From positions 1 to 33,969 of the forward strand of contig CAYFVR010000012.1 in assembly GCA_964346545.1 (NCBI GenBank): 33,969 bases of DNA, given 5' to 3'. This DNA is from CAYFVR01 sp964346545 (GTDB lineage Bacteria > Desulfobacterota > Desulfobacteria > Desulfobacterales > Desulfococcaceae). Position numbers and translations under genes: made by a program. Each line of letters opens with the position of its first letter. Within the stretch, counting starts at the first letter, position 1. The notes under the pieces were generated by a model that did no database searches, was not told the origin of the DNA, and saw nothing but the letters and a program-made list of their open reading frames with translations. Below are positions 21,321-30,365 of this stretch, piece by piece.

Positions 21321-24300
21321 GGTCGCGCCTCCTCGCGATTGGCGTTTCGGGAATCGGATTGGGAATCGGGGCTGGGCCGGTCGTCTTGGGGGCGGGCGGC
21401 ATAAATCCGGTCGCAGGCGATCCGAAAGCGTTGCCACAACGCCTCTTCCGCATCGCCCCGGCCGCCGGCGGTCTCCCGCCACTGGGCCTGGAAGTCCCGG
21501 ATCTTCTTCGCGGCCCGGCTCCAGGTGGTCCGGGGATTTCCGGGCACCAGCACCTCGTCCTTGAAATCCAGCCCGGCCCGGAGTTGCTCGGCGGCCATGT
21601 CGATGCCGGTCCCGTTTCCGCCGGAAGCCTCCGCTTCGGCCCGGGCGCCCGCGTTCGATTTCGCGGCCTCCGGCGCGACCAGCAGCGCCAGAGCCTCGGC
21701 CGCCGCGCAGATTTCCTCCCGCCGATGACGGCCGACCTCGCGCTCTTGCCGCCGCTGGTCAAAATGGGCGTTGCGGGCCTGGAAAAACCGGTCGCAGGCC
21801 GACCGAAACCGGTTCCACAGCGCCTGCTCGGCCCGTCGGGGAGCGGGACCCGCCTCGCGCCAGCGCCGTTGCAGCTCCTTGAGCGCCTCCGCCGTCTCCC
21901 GCCAGTCGGTGGAGTCGGCCAGCGCCTCGGCTTCGGCCAGCAGCTCGGTTTTGACCGCCTCGTTTTCGGACTGGGCCGATTTCCGTTCGTCCAGCAGCCC
22001 CTTGTAGGTCTCGAAAAAGCGGTTGCAGGGTTCGTGGAACCGCTCCCACAACGCGTCCACCATCTCCGGCGGAACGGGCTCCGCCGACTTCCACTCCTTT
22101 TGCAACGCCATGATTTCCCGGGCGATGGCGTCCATGTCGGCGTCCGGCGCTTCGGCGGCGGCGACCTGGGCCTCGGCCCGGGCGACGAGATTCTCCCGCC
22201 GCCGGATGTGCGCCGGCTCCCGGGCCTTGAGCCGCTGGAAAAAGGCGTCGCAGGCGGTTCGAAACCGTTCCCAAGTGGCCCGGTTTTCCTCCCGGGGAAC
22301 CGGCCCGATCTCCCGCCATTCCCGCTGAAGCGCCTTGATCCGGCCGGCGGTTTCGGTCCAGTCCTCGGAATCGGCCAAGGCTTCGGCCGCTTCGCAAAGC
22401 CGGAGTTTCCGGGCCAGATTCTCCTGGCGCTCGGCGTCCCGGGCGTCGTAGAACGCCCGCAGCGCCGCGAAGTAGCGGTCGCAGATCGACCGGAATTCCT
22501 CCCGAACCCCTGCCGCCAGGGCGGCGGGCAGCGGTCCGATGGCCTTCCACTCGGCCTGGGCCGCCTTCACGGTTTCGGTGATTTCGTTCCAGGAAATCGC
22601 GGACGCATCCGGGACCGTCGATTGGGTCTTGGCCTCCGAATCGGCTTCGGCGGCGGGTCGCGCCGCGATTCCCGTTTCCCCCGTCGGCGCTTCGCCGGCG
22701 GCGCCGGATTCATCGCCGGCCGCCCGGGGAACGTCACCCCCGGATTCAGCGGGGACCACGTCGCCGAATACCGGCGCGGTGGCCTCGCGAACCGTCTCCA
22801 GCAGCGCCCGTTTTCGTTCCAGGCAGCGCTGGTAGGCCCGGTTGCAGGCCCCGCTGAAGCGCTCCCAGATCGTCTCCACCTGGTCCCGGGAAACCGGCCC
22901 GATCTCCTTCCACCGCTGGTGGGCTTCCCGGACGGCGTGGGCCATGCCCTCCAGCGTTTCCACTTCGGCCATGGCCTCCACCACCCGGCAGAGTTCCTCC
23001 TTGCGGTTCCGGTTGGCCCACCACTCCCATTCCCGATTTTCCCGAAATTCGCGCTGACGAAGGGTGAATGCCTCCACGGCGGCGTCGAAACGGGGGACCA
23101 GTTCGGCCTTGGCCTCCATCAGTTCCGGCGGAACGGAACGCCATTCCTCCCGGACCTTGCGCACCGTCGCTTCCAGGCCGGCCCGATATTCGGCCTCGGC
23201 GGCGCGTTCCACCGTTTCCACCAGTTCGGCCAACCGGTCGGCCGCTTCGGTTTGTTCCGCCGCCAACGCGGCCTGGGCCGAGGCCCGCCGTTCGCTCCAG
23301 GTTCGCCGGGCCGCGTCCATGCGGGAACGCAGCTCCGGCGAGGCGTCTTCGGCGGCCTCCCATCGCTCCTGGAGGGCGATCCAGGCCGCTTCCCCGGCGT
23401 TTCCCCCGGCGGCCAGTTCCTCCGCCTGGCGGCAGAGTCCTTCCATCGCCGCCGCGGCCGATTCCTTGGCCATGGCCCGGGCATCTTCCCGCCGGCGGCG
23501 GTCCCGGAGCACCCCGGCTGCGGCCTCGAACCGGTTCCGATAATGTTCGCGTACCGAATCCCGCAACACCGACCCGGCGGCGGACTCCGCCGCCGTCAGC
23601 CGGTTCCGGAGCGCTTCCAGTTCCGCCATGGCCTCGTCCAGTTCGCGATCGGCCAGCCCTTCCGCCGCCACGCAGACGGCCACCAGTTCGTTCCGGGCCG
23701 CTTCTTGTTCGGCCAGGGCCCGCTCCCGCACCCGGGCGGCGGATCGGGCCGCGTCCAGCCGCTCCGACAGGGGGTGATCCTCCGGCAGGTCCAGCGTTTC
23801 CCAGGCCGCACCGACCGATTCGATCCCCCCGCGCAACCGAAGCAAATCGTTGGCCTTGGCCAGGGATTCCATGGTTTCGCAAAGCCGCCGGGCTTCCGCG
23901 ATTTCATCCGCTTCCGGCGCCTCGGGATCGCGGGTCAGGGCGTCCAGTTTTTCCCGGGCCGCCCGCTTGATCTTTTTGCTGGAGGCCGATTCCGCCACCC
24001 GCCGCAGCAGCGGCTCGGCGTGGAGCCGTTCCACCACCGCCAGCCCCACCCGGGGGCCGCAGTTGTTGCGGGTCAGTTCGCACAGCCGCTCCGGATCGGA
24101 AATCCGCTCCGCCGCCAGCAATCGCACCGAGGGATCGTCCACCGCGCAGGCGATCTCCGCCAGAATCGACTCGTCGTTGAGCAGCGGCACCGTATTCCGC
24201 TGGACCTCCACGTCCGCGGATTCCAGGATCCGGTTCCGATAAATATCCGTCAGGCGATTTCGGGCAACGTCCAAGGCCGGGCCGTTGCCCGCGCTGGCCG

Positions 24301-24490
24301 CGATCTCCCGCAGAAAATCCTCGTCGTCGATCCGCTCCACGGCCGCCACCCGCACCCGGAAATCGGCGTCGGTCAACGCCATGGACCGGAGGCGTTCCGC
24401 GTTTTCCGGTCCCATTTTCTCCACGGCGGCCCGCCGGACTTCGGGGTCGCCGTGCTTCCATTTTGGCTTGATCCAGTCGGAAATGGCCAT
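21317..24490 (-). CDS. Giant DUF349-repeat protein
   Basis: This protein of 1057 residues starts MAISDWIKPKWKHGDPEVRR; the 18 residues upstream in frame lack a ribosome site. Residues 1-180 look like HEAT-type helical repeats (for example DPEVRRAAVEKM). The rest is almost all helix and coiled coil with repeated DUF349 units, W-(K/R)-x-x-x-P-V-P-x(8)-W-x-RF-x-x-x-C-(D/N)-x-(F/Y)F. Clear units lie near residues 530, 647, 725, 797, 875 and 1003, with two or three degenerate ones before them. An Ala/Glu/Ser linker at about 580-635 is probably unstructured. DUF349 function is not established. No signal or membrane helix is seen. It overlaps the DUF166 selenoprotein gene by 4 nt and must be co-translated with it. 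Upstream, the threonine ammonia-lyase terminator separates transcripts. Confidence 0.88.
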   Translation of the reverse strand: MAISDWIKPKWKHGDPEVRRAAVEKMGPENAERLRSMALTDADFRVRVAAVERIDDEDFLREIAASAGNGPALDVARNRLTDIYRNRILESADVEVQRNTVPLLNDESILAEIACAVDDPSVRLLAAERISDPERLCELTRNNCGPRVGLAVVERLHAEPLLRRVAESASSKKIKRAAREKLDALTRDPEAPEADEIAEARRLCETMESLAKANDLLRLRGGIESVGAAWETLDLPEDHPLSERLDAARSAARVRERALAEQEAARNELVAVCVAAEGLADRELDEAMAELEALRNRLTAAESAAGSVLRDSVREHYRNRFEAAAGVLRDRRRREDARAMAKESAAAAMEGLCRQAEELAAGGNAGEAAWIALQERWEAAEDASPELRSRMDAARRTWSERRASAQAALAAEQTEAADRLAELVETVERAAEAEYRAGLEATVRKVREEWRSVPPELMEAKAELVPRFDAAVEAFTLRQREFRENREWEWWANRNRKEELCRVVEAMAEVETLEGMAHAVREAHQRWKEIGPVSRDQVETIWERFSGACNRAYQRCLERKRALLETVREATAPVFGDVVPAESGGDVPRAAGDESGAAGEAPTGETGIAARPAAEADSEAKTQSTVPDASAISWNEITETVKAAQAEWKAIGPLPAALAAGVREEFRSICDRYFAALRAFYDARDAERQENLARKLRLCEAAEALADSEDWTETAGRIKALQREWREIGPVPREENRATWERFRTACDAFFQRLKAREPAHIRRRENLVARAEAQVAAAEAPDADMDAIAREIMALQKEWKSAEPVPPEMVDALWERFHEPCNRFFETYKGLLDERKSAQSENEAVKTELLAEAEALADSTDWRETAEALKELQRRWREAGPAPRRAEQALWNRFRSACDRFFQARNAHFDQRRQEREVGRHRREEICAAAEALALLVAPEAAKSNAGARAEAEASGGNGTGIDMAAEQLRAGLDFKDEVLVPGNPRTTWSRAAKKIRDFQAQWRETAGGRGDAEEALWQRFRIACDRIYAARPQDDRPSPDSQSDSRNANREEARP

Positions 24491-24542
24491 GATCCACTGT
24501 TCTCCAGACGAAAATTCCGGGACCTTTTGGCCCGGCAAAGAC

Positions 24543-24581
24543 AAAAAAATCTGATCCTATCACAGCATCGAATCGGGATCA
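24543..24581 (-). terminator. Terminator of the threonine ammonia-lyase gene
   Basis: On the minus strand TGATCC and GGATCA enclose an 18-nt loop and are followed by GATTTTTTT. It begins 3 nt after the ilvA stop and ends ahead of the DUF349 gene, marking separate transcription units. Confidence 0.65.
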
Positions 24582-24584
24582 ATT

Positions 24585-25817
24585 TTAGAGCGAATTCCAT
24601 TGGGGACAACAGTCCACCGTCATCCGATGGCCCGCCGCCTCCAACGCCTCGCGAACCTCGGCCATGTGATCCGGGCCCCGGGTTTCCAGTTCCAGCTCCA
24701 CGTAGGTCCGGTTCACGGGCAGGTCCTTCACGTCCCGGTCGTGGAAAATGTGCAGCACGTTGGCCTTTCGCCGGGCCACCAGCCGCAGCAGACGCGAGAG
24801 GGAGCCGGGGATGTCGTCGATGGTCAGCTTCACCCGCATGATTCGGCCGTTCTTGAGCAAGCCCTTGCGGAGAATCCGGCCCACCAGCGGGCTGTCCACG
24901 TTCCCGCCGCTGATGACCAGCACCGCCTTGGAGCCCGCCGGGAGGCGAACCGCCCCGGACTGAAGCGCGGCCAGCGGCACCGCGCCGGAACCTTCGGCGA
25001 GCACCTTTTTCCGCTCCAGCAGGGTCAGCATGGCCGCCGCGATCTGCTCTTCCTCCACCAGCGCCACGTCGTCCACCAGCGACTGGATGATGGGAAAGGT
25101 GTGCTCCCCGGGCTGTTTGACGGTGATGCCGTCGGCGATGGACGTTCCGGCCTCCACGCCCTGGACCCGCCCCTCTCGCCGGGACACCGCCGCCGAAGGA
25201 CAGACCGCCGCCTGCACGCCGATGATTCGGGCGTCCGGACGCAGCCCCTTCACCGCCGAGGCGATCCCGGAAATGAGGCCGCCGCCGCCGATGGGAACGA
25301 TCGCCACGTCCAGATCGGGAATTTCGTCCACGATTTCCAGCCCGATTGTGCCCTGCCCCGCCATGATGTCGGGATCGTCGAAGGGATGGATGAAAGTGCG
25401 GCCTTCCTCGGCCAGCTCCCTCGCCCGGTCCAGGCTTTCGCCCAGGCTGGTTCCGGCCAGCTCCACCGTGCCGCCGTAGGATCGGGTGGCCTCCTGCTTG
25501 CTGATGGATGCCCACTCCGGCATGACCACCGTGGCGGCCAGTCCCGCGTTCCGCGCCGCCAGCGCGACCCCTTGCGCATGGTTCCCGGCGGAGGCCGCCA
25601 CCACCCCGCCTTCGGCGATTTCGTTCCGCCGGAGCAGCAGCTTGTTGGTGGCCCCCCGAATTTTAAAGGAGCCGGTCTTCTGAAGATTTTCCAGCTTGAG
25701 ATAGATTTCCGCCCCCAGGGTTTCGCTGAGGGTGGGCGAATAGACCAGCGGCGTCCGGATCACCACTTCCGCGATCCGTTCCGCCGCCGAACGGATGTCC
25801 GCCAACGCGATGGTCAT
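24585..25817 (-). CDS. ilvA: Threonine ammonia-lyase with C-terminal ACT domain
   Basis: This 410-aa PLP enzyme deaminates threonine to 2-oxobutanoate, the first step to isoleucine or a catabolic step. The PLP lysine is Lys52 in GSFKIRGA. The phosphate-binding loop is PIGGGGLISG, and SAGNHAQGVA and EGSGAVPLA are the other family motifs. Residues from about 325 form an ACT domain (MRVKLTIDDIPGSLSRLLRL) that may bind an allosteric amino acid. The size fits the short TdcB-like class with one ACT domain rather than long IlvA with two, so the gene name is by convention. The start ATG ACC ATC follows a GGGGAGAAAATC site. It stands alone, with the APH-type kinase gene upstream on the same strand and a terminator after it. 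Confidence 0.93.
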   Translation of the reverse strand: MTIALADIRSAAERIAEVVIRTPLVYSPTLSETLGAEIYLKLENLQKTGSFKIRGATNKLLLRRNEIAEGGVVAASAGNHAQGVALAARNAGLAATVVMPEWASISKQEATRSYGGTVELAGTSLGESLDRARELAEEGRTFIHPFDDPDIMAGQGTIGLEIVDEIPDLDVAIVPIGGGGLISGIASAVKGLRPDARIIGVQAAVCPSAAVSRREGRVQGVEAGTSIADGITVKQPGEHTFPIIQSLVDDVALVEEEQIAAAMLTLLERKKVLAEGSGAVPLAALQSGAVRLPAGSKAVLVISGGNVDSPLVGRILRKGLLKNGRIMRVKLTIDDIPGSLSRLLRLVARRKANVLHIFHDRDVKDLPVNRTYVELELETRGPDHMAEVREALEAAGHRMTVDCCPQWNSL

Positions 25818-25898
25818 GATTTTCTCCCCCCGTAAAAATGTATTGCGGTTTCTTGGTCGTCCCCCGCGATTCCCTTCCTTCCGAGTCCCGGATGGCGC

Positions 25899-25935
25899 CG
25901 GCGCCGTCTCGATTTCCCGGCGCCGTCTCGATTTC
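25899..25935. repeat. 18-nt tandem duplication
   Basis: CGGCGCCGTCTCGATTTC occurs twice with a period of 19 nt (25899-25916 and 25918-25935). The second copy includes the first bases of the APH-type gene's stop codon, so the duplication lies just downstream of that gene and probably arose by slippage. Confidence 0.7.
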
Positions 25936-26899
25936 AATGACCGGAGATGCCCCATTCCTCCCGCAGCGGGTCGAGGTTCCGCGCCAGCAGCTCCAGATAG
26001 GTCAGCTCCAGCGCGACCATTTCCTCGTCCCCCTTGCGCAACCATTCCGCCAGCCAGGCAAACCGCGCGGCCAACACCCGCTCCGGAAGCGTCCGCGCGG
26101 TTTGCCATGGCAACATCCCGGCGTCCCGCAGGCCGTCCAGAAACCCCATCGCCATTTCCCCCGCCAGCCCCTCCGGTTGTTCCATTCCAAGACAGCCGAG
26201 AAGATTGGCCGCGTCGTAAAGCGGCGGCTTGATTCCGGTGAATTCCCAGTCGATGACGGCGCGAATACGTCCCTCTCCCCAGATCACGTTGACCGGGTGA
26301 AGGTCGCCGTGGCCGAAGGCTTCCGGAGAACCGGCCTCGAAAACTTCGGAGGTCCCCAGAATTTCCCAAACGGGACGGACGCGGGGCCAATGCTCCGGAT
26401 TTCTTTCCCGAAGCGGGTCCAAAAAATCGGCGATAAACCCCTGGAGCGAAAAGCATGGTCCCGCCAGCGCGGCGGGAATGGATTCGGCGGCCTTCGCCAG
26501 TCTCCGAAGAAACTCGGCCAGCGCCTCGCCCCGCCAACGGTCCTTGAGATAGGCGGGCCGATTCAGTGGAACGCCCTCCACGTACGAACTGATCTGCCAC
26601 CAGCCCTGGCGATGGAAGATCAGATGGTCGCCCTCCAATCCCCGTCGATACGGAACGATTTCTGCCAAGCCCGCCAAGCGAAGATGATCCAGAAGGATGG
26701 CGATCCGGGCTTTGCGGTTCCACCACGGCGTGGGGACCCGTTCCAGCAGCCAGATTCCCCCGTCCACGTCCTCCACCACCGTCCGGGACAGCGTTCGCTC
26801 CGGACTTCCGGCCGACGGAAGATCGGGCCGGACGCGGCGAAATTCCAGATCCCAGCGGGCCAGAATGGCCGGATACCCCGAAGCCGATGGCAAATTCAT
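25934..26899 (-). CDS. Aminoglycoside phosphotransferase-fold kinase
   Basis: This 321-aa protein kinase-like enzyme has catalytic loop AFGHGDLHPVNVIW with base Asp199 and metal ligand Asn204, then RAVIDWEFTG, which supplies the second metal ligand Asp217. This is the APH/choline kinase pattern. The N-terminal lobe has a weak glycine loop (VVEDVDGGIWLLERV) and no obvious substrate clue. Environmental APH-fold proteins act on many small alcohols and amino sugars; antibiotic resistance should not be assumed. The start ATG AAT TTG has a GAGAGGAAGG site. It is transcribed away from the cardiolipin synthase gene, 229 nt apart, and towards ilvA on the same strand (116 nt). Confidence 0.85.
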   Translation of the reverse strand: MNLPSASGYPAILARWDLEFRRVRPDLPSAGSPERTLSRTVVEDVDGGIWLLERVPTPWWNRKARIAILLDHLRLAGLAEIVPYRRGLEGDHLIFHRQGWWQISSYVEGVPLNRPAYLKDRWRGEALAEFLRRLAKAAESIPAALAGPCFSLQGFIADFLDPLRERNPEHWPRVRPVWEILGTSEVFEAGSPEAFGHGDLHPVNVIWGEGRIRAVIDWEFTGIKPPLYDAANLLGCLGMEQPEGLAGEMAMGFLDGLRDAGMLPWQTARTLPERVLAARFAWLAEWLRKGDEEMVALELTYLELLARNLDPLREEWGISGH

Positions 26900-27128
26900 G
26901 GATCCCTTCCTCTCTGGAAAAAAGCGTGGGCCGCAACGCCGGCCGGACAATTCGCTCTTGATCATTGGGGCCGGATGGGGCTTTATGGGGACGCCGAACC
27001 CCCGGGCCGTTTTGGAGGACGGCGCCCCGTCGTCGGTCGCCCGTTCGCGAATCGGGCCGCCCTCGATTCGAACGCCCGAACAAACGAACGGATTCATCCA
27101 AATCTCGGGAGGCCGCCCTTTCCCCGCC

Positions 27129-28547
27129 ATGCAGACGTTCCACTGGCTTCTGATTCTCGGCGGCGCCGCTCTTTCCATCGGCGCCGCCGTTCACGCCCTG
27201 CTGTTCAAGCGGGACCCCCGGGCCGCGCTCGGCTGGGTGGCCTTCTGCCTGATTTTTCCGCCCGCCGGGCCGTTGATCTACCTGGTCTTCGGGATCAACC
27301 GCATCCGCCAGCGGGCACGAAAACTGGAATCCGAATCCCCCTTCCGCATCGATCACGCCCGCTCGACCGACGCCAAGACGACGCCGTCGGAAATTCCCGC
27401 TCCGTTGGACGAAATCGCCCGAATGTCGGACGCCCTGGCCCGCCGTCCGCTGGTCCGGGGCAACGAAATCACGCCGCTTCACAACGGGGAGGCGGCCTTT
27501 CCGGCCATGCGGACGGCCATCGAAACGGCGGAACGGTATGTCTACCTGAGCAGCTATATCTTTGAAACCAACGCGGAAGGCATCGGATTCATTCAGGCCC
27601 TTTCCGCCGCAAAAAAACGAGGAATCGACGTCCGGGTCATCGTGGACGGTTTCGGAGAGTTCTACTCCCTGCCCCGGGCGGGGACCCTGCTGGCGGAACG
27701 AGGCATTGGGGTCGCCCGGTTTTTGCCGCCCAAGTTTTTCCCCCCCACGCTCCGCGTCAACCTGCGCAACCATCGAAAGCTGATGGTGGCCGACGGAAAA
27801 ACCGCCTTCGCGGGGGGCATGAACATCGGCGACCGCCACCTGGGCAACCGGGTGGACAATCCGGATCGGGTGGTGGACATGCACTTCCGGCTGAAAGGGC
27901 CCATCGTCGGCCAGATCGAGGAGGTGTTTTTGGAGGACTGGCGCTTCTGCACCGGCGAGGCGCTGGAACCGGGACCGCCGCCCGCGCCCGGGGACGGGAA
28001 AACCATCTGCCGGGCCATCGTGGACGGCCCCAACGAACGCATCGACCGACTGGCCATGCTGATGGTCTGCGCCATCTCCTCCGCCCGGAAGGAGGTCTGC
28101 ATCATGACCCCCTATTTCATCCCGCCGGCGGAAATGTCCGCGGCGCTCCAGGCCGCCGCGCTCCGCGGCGTGGCCGTTCATGTGGTTCTTCCCGCGCAAA
28201 ACAACCTGCCGCCGGTGGCCTGGGCCATGATGAACGGGCTGAAGGAGCTGCTTCAGCACGGGGTCAACGTCTATTTTCAGCCGCCGCCCTTCGTCCACAC
28301 CAAACTCTTCGTGGTGGACGGCCACTACGCCCAGATCGGCTCGGCCAACATCGACCCCCGCAGCCTGCGCCTCAACTTCGAGCTGACGGTGGAATTGTAC
28401 GGTTCCGAAGCCGCCCAAAGCCTCCTCGACCACTTCCACCGGCAACGAGAACGCTCCGAACCCCACACCCTGGAAAAGCTGGAAGCCCGCTCCCTTCCCA
28501 CCCGCATTCGCGACGCGGCGTTTTGGTTGTTTTCGCCGTATTTTTGA
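27129..28547 (+). CDS. cls: Cardiolipin synthase (phospholipase D superfamily)
   Basis: The 472-aa inner-membrane enzyme joins two phosphatidylglycerol molecules to make cardiolipin. Two N-terminal membrane segments (about 5-26 and 35-57, with the intervening KRDPRAALGWVAF typical of Cls) precede two PLD domains. The HKD motifs are intact: His215-x-Lys217-x(4)-Asp222 in NHRKLMVADG and His390-x-Lys392-x(4)-Asp397 in VHTKLFVVDG, the latter followed by GSANIDPRS. Length and layout match ClsA-type enzymes. The start ATG CAG ACG is chosen by homology; the nearest GGGAGG lies rather far upstream (about 17 nt), so initiation may be weak. It converges with the DUF262 gene, leaving only 17 nt between stops and no visible terminator. 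Confidence 0.93.
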   Translation: MQTFHWLLILGGAALSIGAAVHALLFKRDPRAALGWVAFCLIFPPAGPLIYLVFGINRIRQRARKLESESPFRIDHARSTDAKTTPSEIPAPLDEIARMSDALARRPLVRGNEITPLHNGEAAFPAMRTAIETAERYVYLSSYIFETNAEGIGFIQALSAAKKRGIDVRVIVDGFGEFYSLPRAGTLLAERGIGVARFLPPKFFPPTLRVNLRNHRKLMVADGKTAFAGGMNIGDRHLGNRVDNPDRVVDMHFRLKGPIVGQIEEVFLEDWRFCTGEALEPGPPPAPGDGKTICRAIVDGPNERIDRLAMLMVCAISSARKEVCIMTPYFIPPAEMSAALQAAALRGVAVHVVLPAQNNLPPVAWAMMNGLKELLQHGVNVYFQPPPFVHTKLFVVDGHYAQIGSANIDPRSLRLNFELTVELYGSEAAQSLLDHFHRQRERSEPHTLEKLEARSLPTRIRDAAFWLFSPYF

Positions 28548-28564
28548 AGCGGGCGACTTCCGGG

Positions 28565-30277
28565 TCACCCGTTGAAATTTACCCGCCAGATTCCCGCTGC
28601 GACATCCGCCAGCCGTTTTTGCCGCATTTCGATTTTTCTTTCGTCCCAGGCATCGCAATGCTCGGCGACGGCACGGGTTATCTGAAAAACACTGCTTTCG
28701 TAAACCGGCCGCTTCACCTCATATCCGGCATTTCCCAAATGGCGATTTTTTCCCGATTCCAACGGGGTCATATTGCCGAGCCGATAGATCAGTCGATCTT
28801 GCTTGGGCTCCTCGATGTGAGACCATTCTTCGGATGGACGTTCCGGCAGAATATGCTCGACGCCGTAGGCCGCGCTTTCGAAATCAAAATCCCGGCCGGA
28901 CTGCTGCCTCTCGATTTCGAACAAAAGGTAACGAACGACTTTCTTGTTGCGGCTGTTGGTGGTTCGAAGCTCCTTTTCGGCAAAAGCGCCCTTGAAGCGC
29001 CCGTCTTCCGGGTACAATGCGGCGAGAGCGTTCAAAACTTGCCGGTATTCCGCGAACGTCCCATCCGATATTTTCCAGGCGATTTCGTTGTACAACCGCT
29101 CCTGATCATGGGTGGGCATGCCGCAAATGACGTTGTAACGGAACGATATGACTGCGACGGCCCGAAGGATTCCCGAGAAGGAAGATCGTTCGGAGTCAAA
29201 AAAGCGATCATGGCAGGCCAGGAGCATGGCCAGCGGCTGACGCACGTTGAACATCAGCAATTGTTCCAGGCAACGCCTTTCTTCCGGCCGCCACATCGGA
29301 TCTCCGGGGTCCCGCAGGGCGGCGTAAATGGCGGAATGGTGGTCCAACTCCCGAAGCAACTGAAAAGCCGCCTCCCGAGTCGTAATCCGCCTCCGGATGG
29401 TTTTGAACAACTCGGATTTCCGGACCAGTTTGTTCCGACTATTCCAGAATACGCGGAGGAATTCCGGAAAACTCTCGCTCCCGAGTAGACCCACGATCCG
29501 TTCCCAGCGATCCTCCAGAGATTCCAATTCCGTTTCGTGAACGTCTTTGGAACTGACGACGGAGAAAAGATAATTTTTCAGCAGATCGGTCGCGGAAAGG
29601 CGAACGCCCCGGGCGTTCAGGGTTTCAAACACCTTGAAGGCGTTGAGTTCGTCGGAAACGGAAATCACCGTAAAAAAAAGTTTATCAACCAGCGCGTCGA
29701 TGAAGGCCGCAGTTTCCTTCCCGCTGCTTTCCGACATCCCCAACCGGCTTTTGATTCTTTCTTTGAACCAGCCGAAAGCCTTCCGCAGCAAATGCTCCGA
29801 AGCGTTCAGTCCCCGTTGGGGCATTCGCTCCAACGGGACCAGATAGGTCTGATAGAAACGGTTGTTGTGCCGGTTCAGCGCCAGCTTTGAAATCGGAACA
29901 AGACTAACGGGGTCCATGTAGCCGATATATCCGGCACGCAGGTGTTCCGCCCTCCGCTGATTGTTTTCGGCGTCCAGCCCTGCCTCCGCAAGATCCCGAA
30001 GGTGCCCCAGAGCGGCTAAAATCAGAATGCTCAACGTGGTCATCCGCTGCTGGCCATCAATGATCCGGTACCGCTTGCCGTCGGCGGTCTGCAGCACAAG
30101 ATAGCCCATATAGTGCGCGGGCTCCGCCTCCGCCTCGAATAACGCCGCGATGTCCTGCCAAAGATCGTCCCAATGGTCCTCGGACCAGGAATAATCTCGC
30201 TGAAAAGGCGGAACGCCGTACGTCAGGCCGTTGGCCATCAAGTGGCGAAAGGTTTTATTCGAGGTATCAAAGTTCAT
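28565..30277 (-). CDS. DUF262-DUF1524 protein, GmrSD-type restriction system
   Basis: This 570-aa protein unites both halves of GmrSD, a type IV restriction enzyme that cuts modified (glucosylated or hydroxymethylated) phage DNA. The N-terminal DUF262 half has PPFQRDYSW (23-31) and the ParB-like DGQQRMTTL (74-82), which hydrolyses nucleotide. Its middle part reads FKVFETLNARGVRLSATDLLKNYLF. The C-terminal DUF1524 half has the His-Me nuclease motif VEHILPE (473-479) followed by LGNMTPLESGKN. Both active sites look intact. The gene appears lower in GC than its neighbours, as expected of a transferred defence gene. Its start has only a weak ribosome site. It is a single gene with no methylase partner nearby, as usual for type IV systems. 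Confidence 0.88.
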   Translation of the reverse strand: MNFDTSNKTFRHLMANGLTYGVPPFQRDYSWSEDHWDDLWQDIAALFEAEAEPAHYMGYLVLQTADGKRYRIIDGQQRMTTLSILILAALGHLRDLAEAGLDAENNQRRAEHLRAGYIGYMDPVSLVPISKLALNRHNNRFYQTYLVPLERMPQRGLNASEHLLRKAFGWFKERIKSRLGMSESSGKETAAFIDALVDKLFFTVISVSDELNAFKVFETLNARGVRLSATDLLKNYLFSVVSSKDVHETELESLEDRWERIVGLLGSESFPEFLRVFWNSRNKLVRKSELFKTIRRRITTREAAFQLLRELDHHSAIYAALRDPGDPMWRPEERRCLEQLLMFNVRQPLAMLLACHDRFFDSERSSFSGILRAVAVISFRYNVICGMPTHDQERLYNEIAWKISDGTFAEYRQVLNALAALYPEDGRFKGAFAEKELRTTNSRNKKVVRYLLFEIERQQSGRDFDFESAAYGVEHILPERPSEEWSHIEEPKQDRLIYRLGNMTPLESGKNRHLGNAGYEVKRPVYESSVFQITRAVAEHCDAWDERKIEMRQKRLADVAAGIWRVNFNG

Positions 30278-30365
30278 GAGCTACGGTATCGCCTTCCCCA
30301 CGGATGGGAAGATTTGGAAATCGTTGAGATTAAAACCGGGAAAATCCCTCACAACGTAAAAACGA

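Noticed and set aside
21302..24841. A 1179-codon open frame on the plus strand
   Set aside because: It is antisense to the DUF349 and ilvA genes. Its composition (Pro, Gly, Arg, His-rich) is the usual shadow of high-GC coding DNA, and no domain is recognisable.
25818..28658. Continuous minus-strand frame extending ilvA upstream across the APH-type and cardiolipin synthase regions
   Set aside because: The ilvA homology begins at the ATG at 25817 with a good ribosome site. The upstream part is antisense or out of frame to real genes and resembles no protein.
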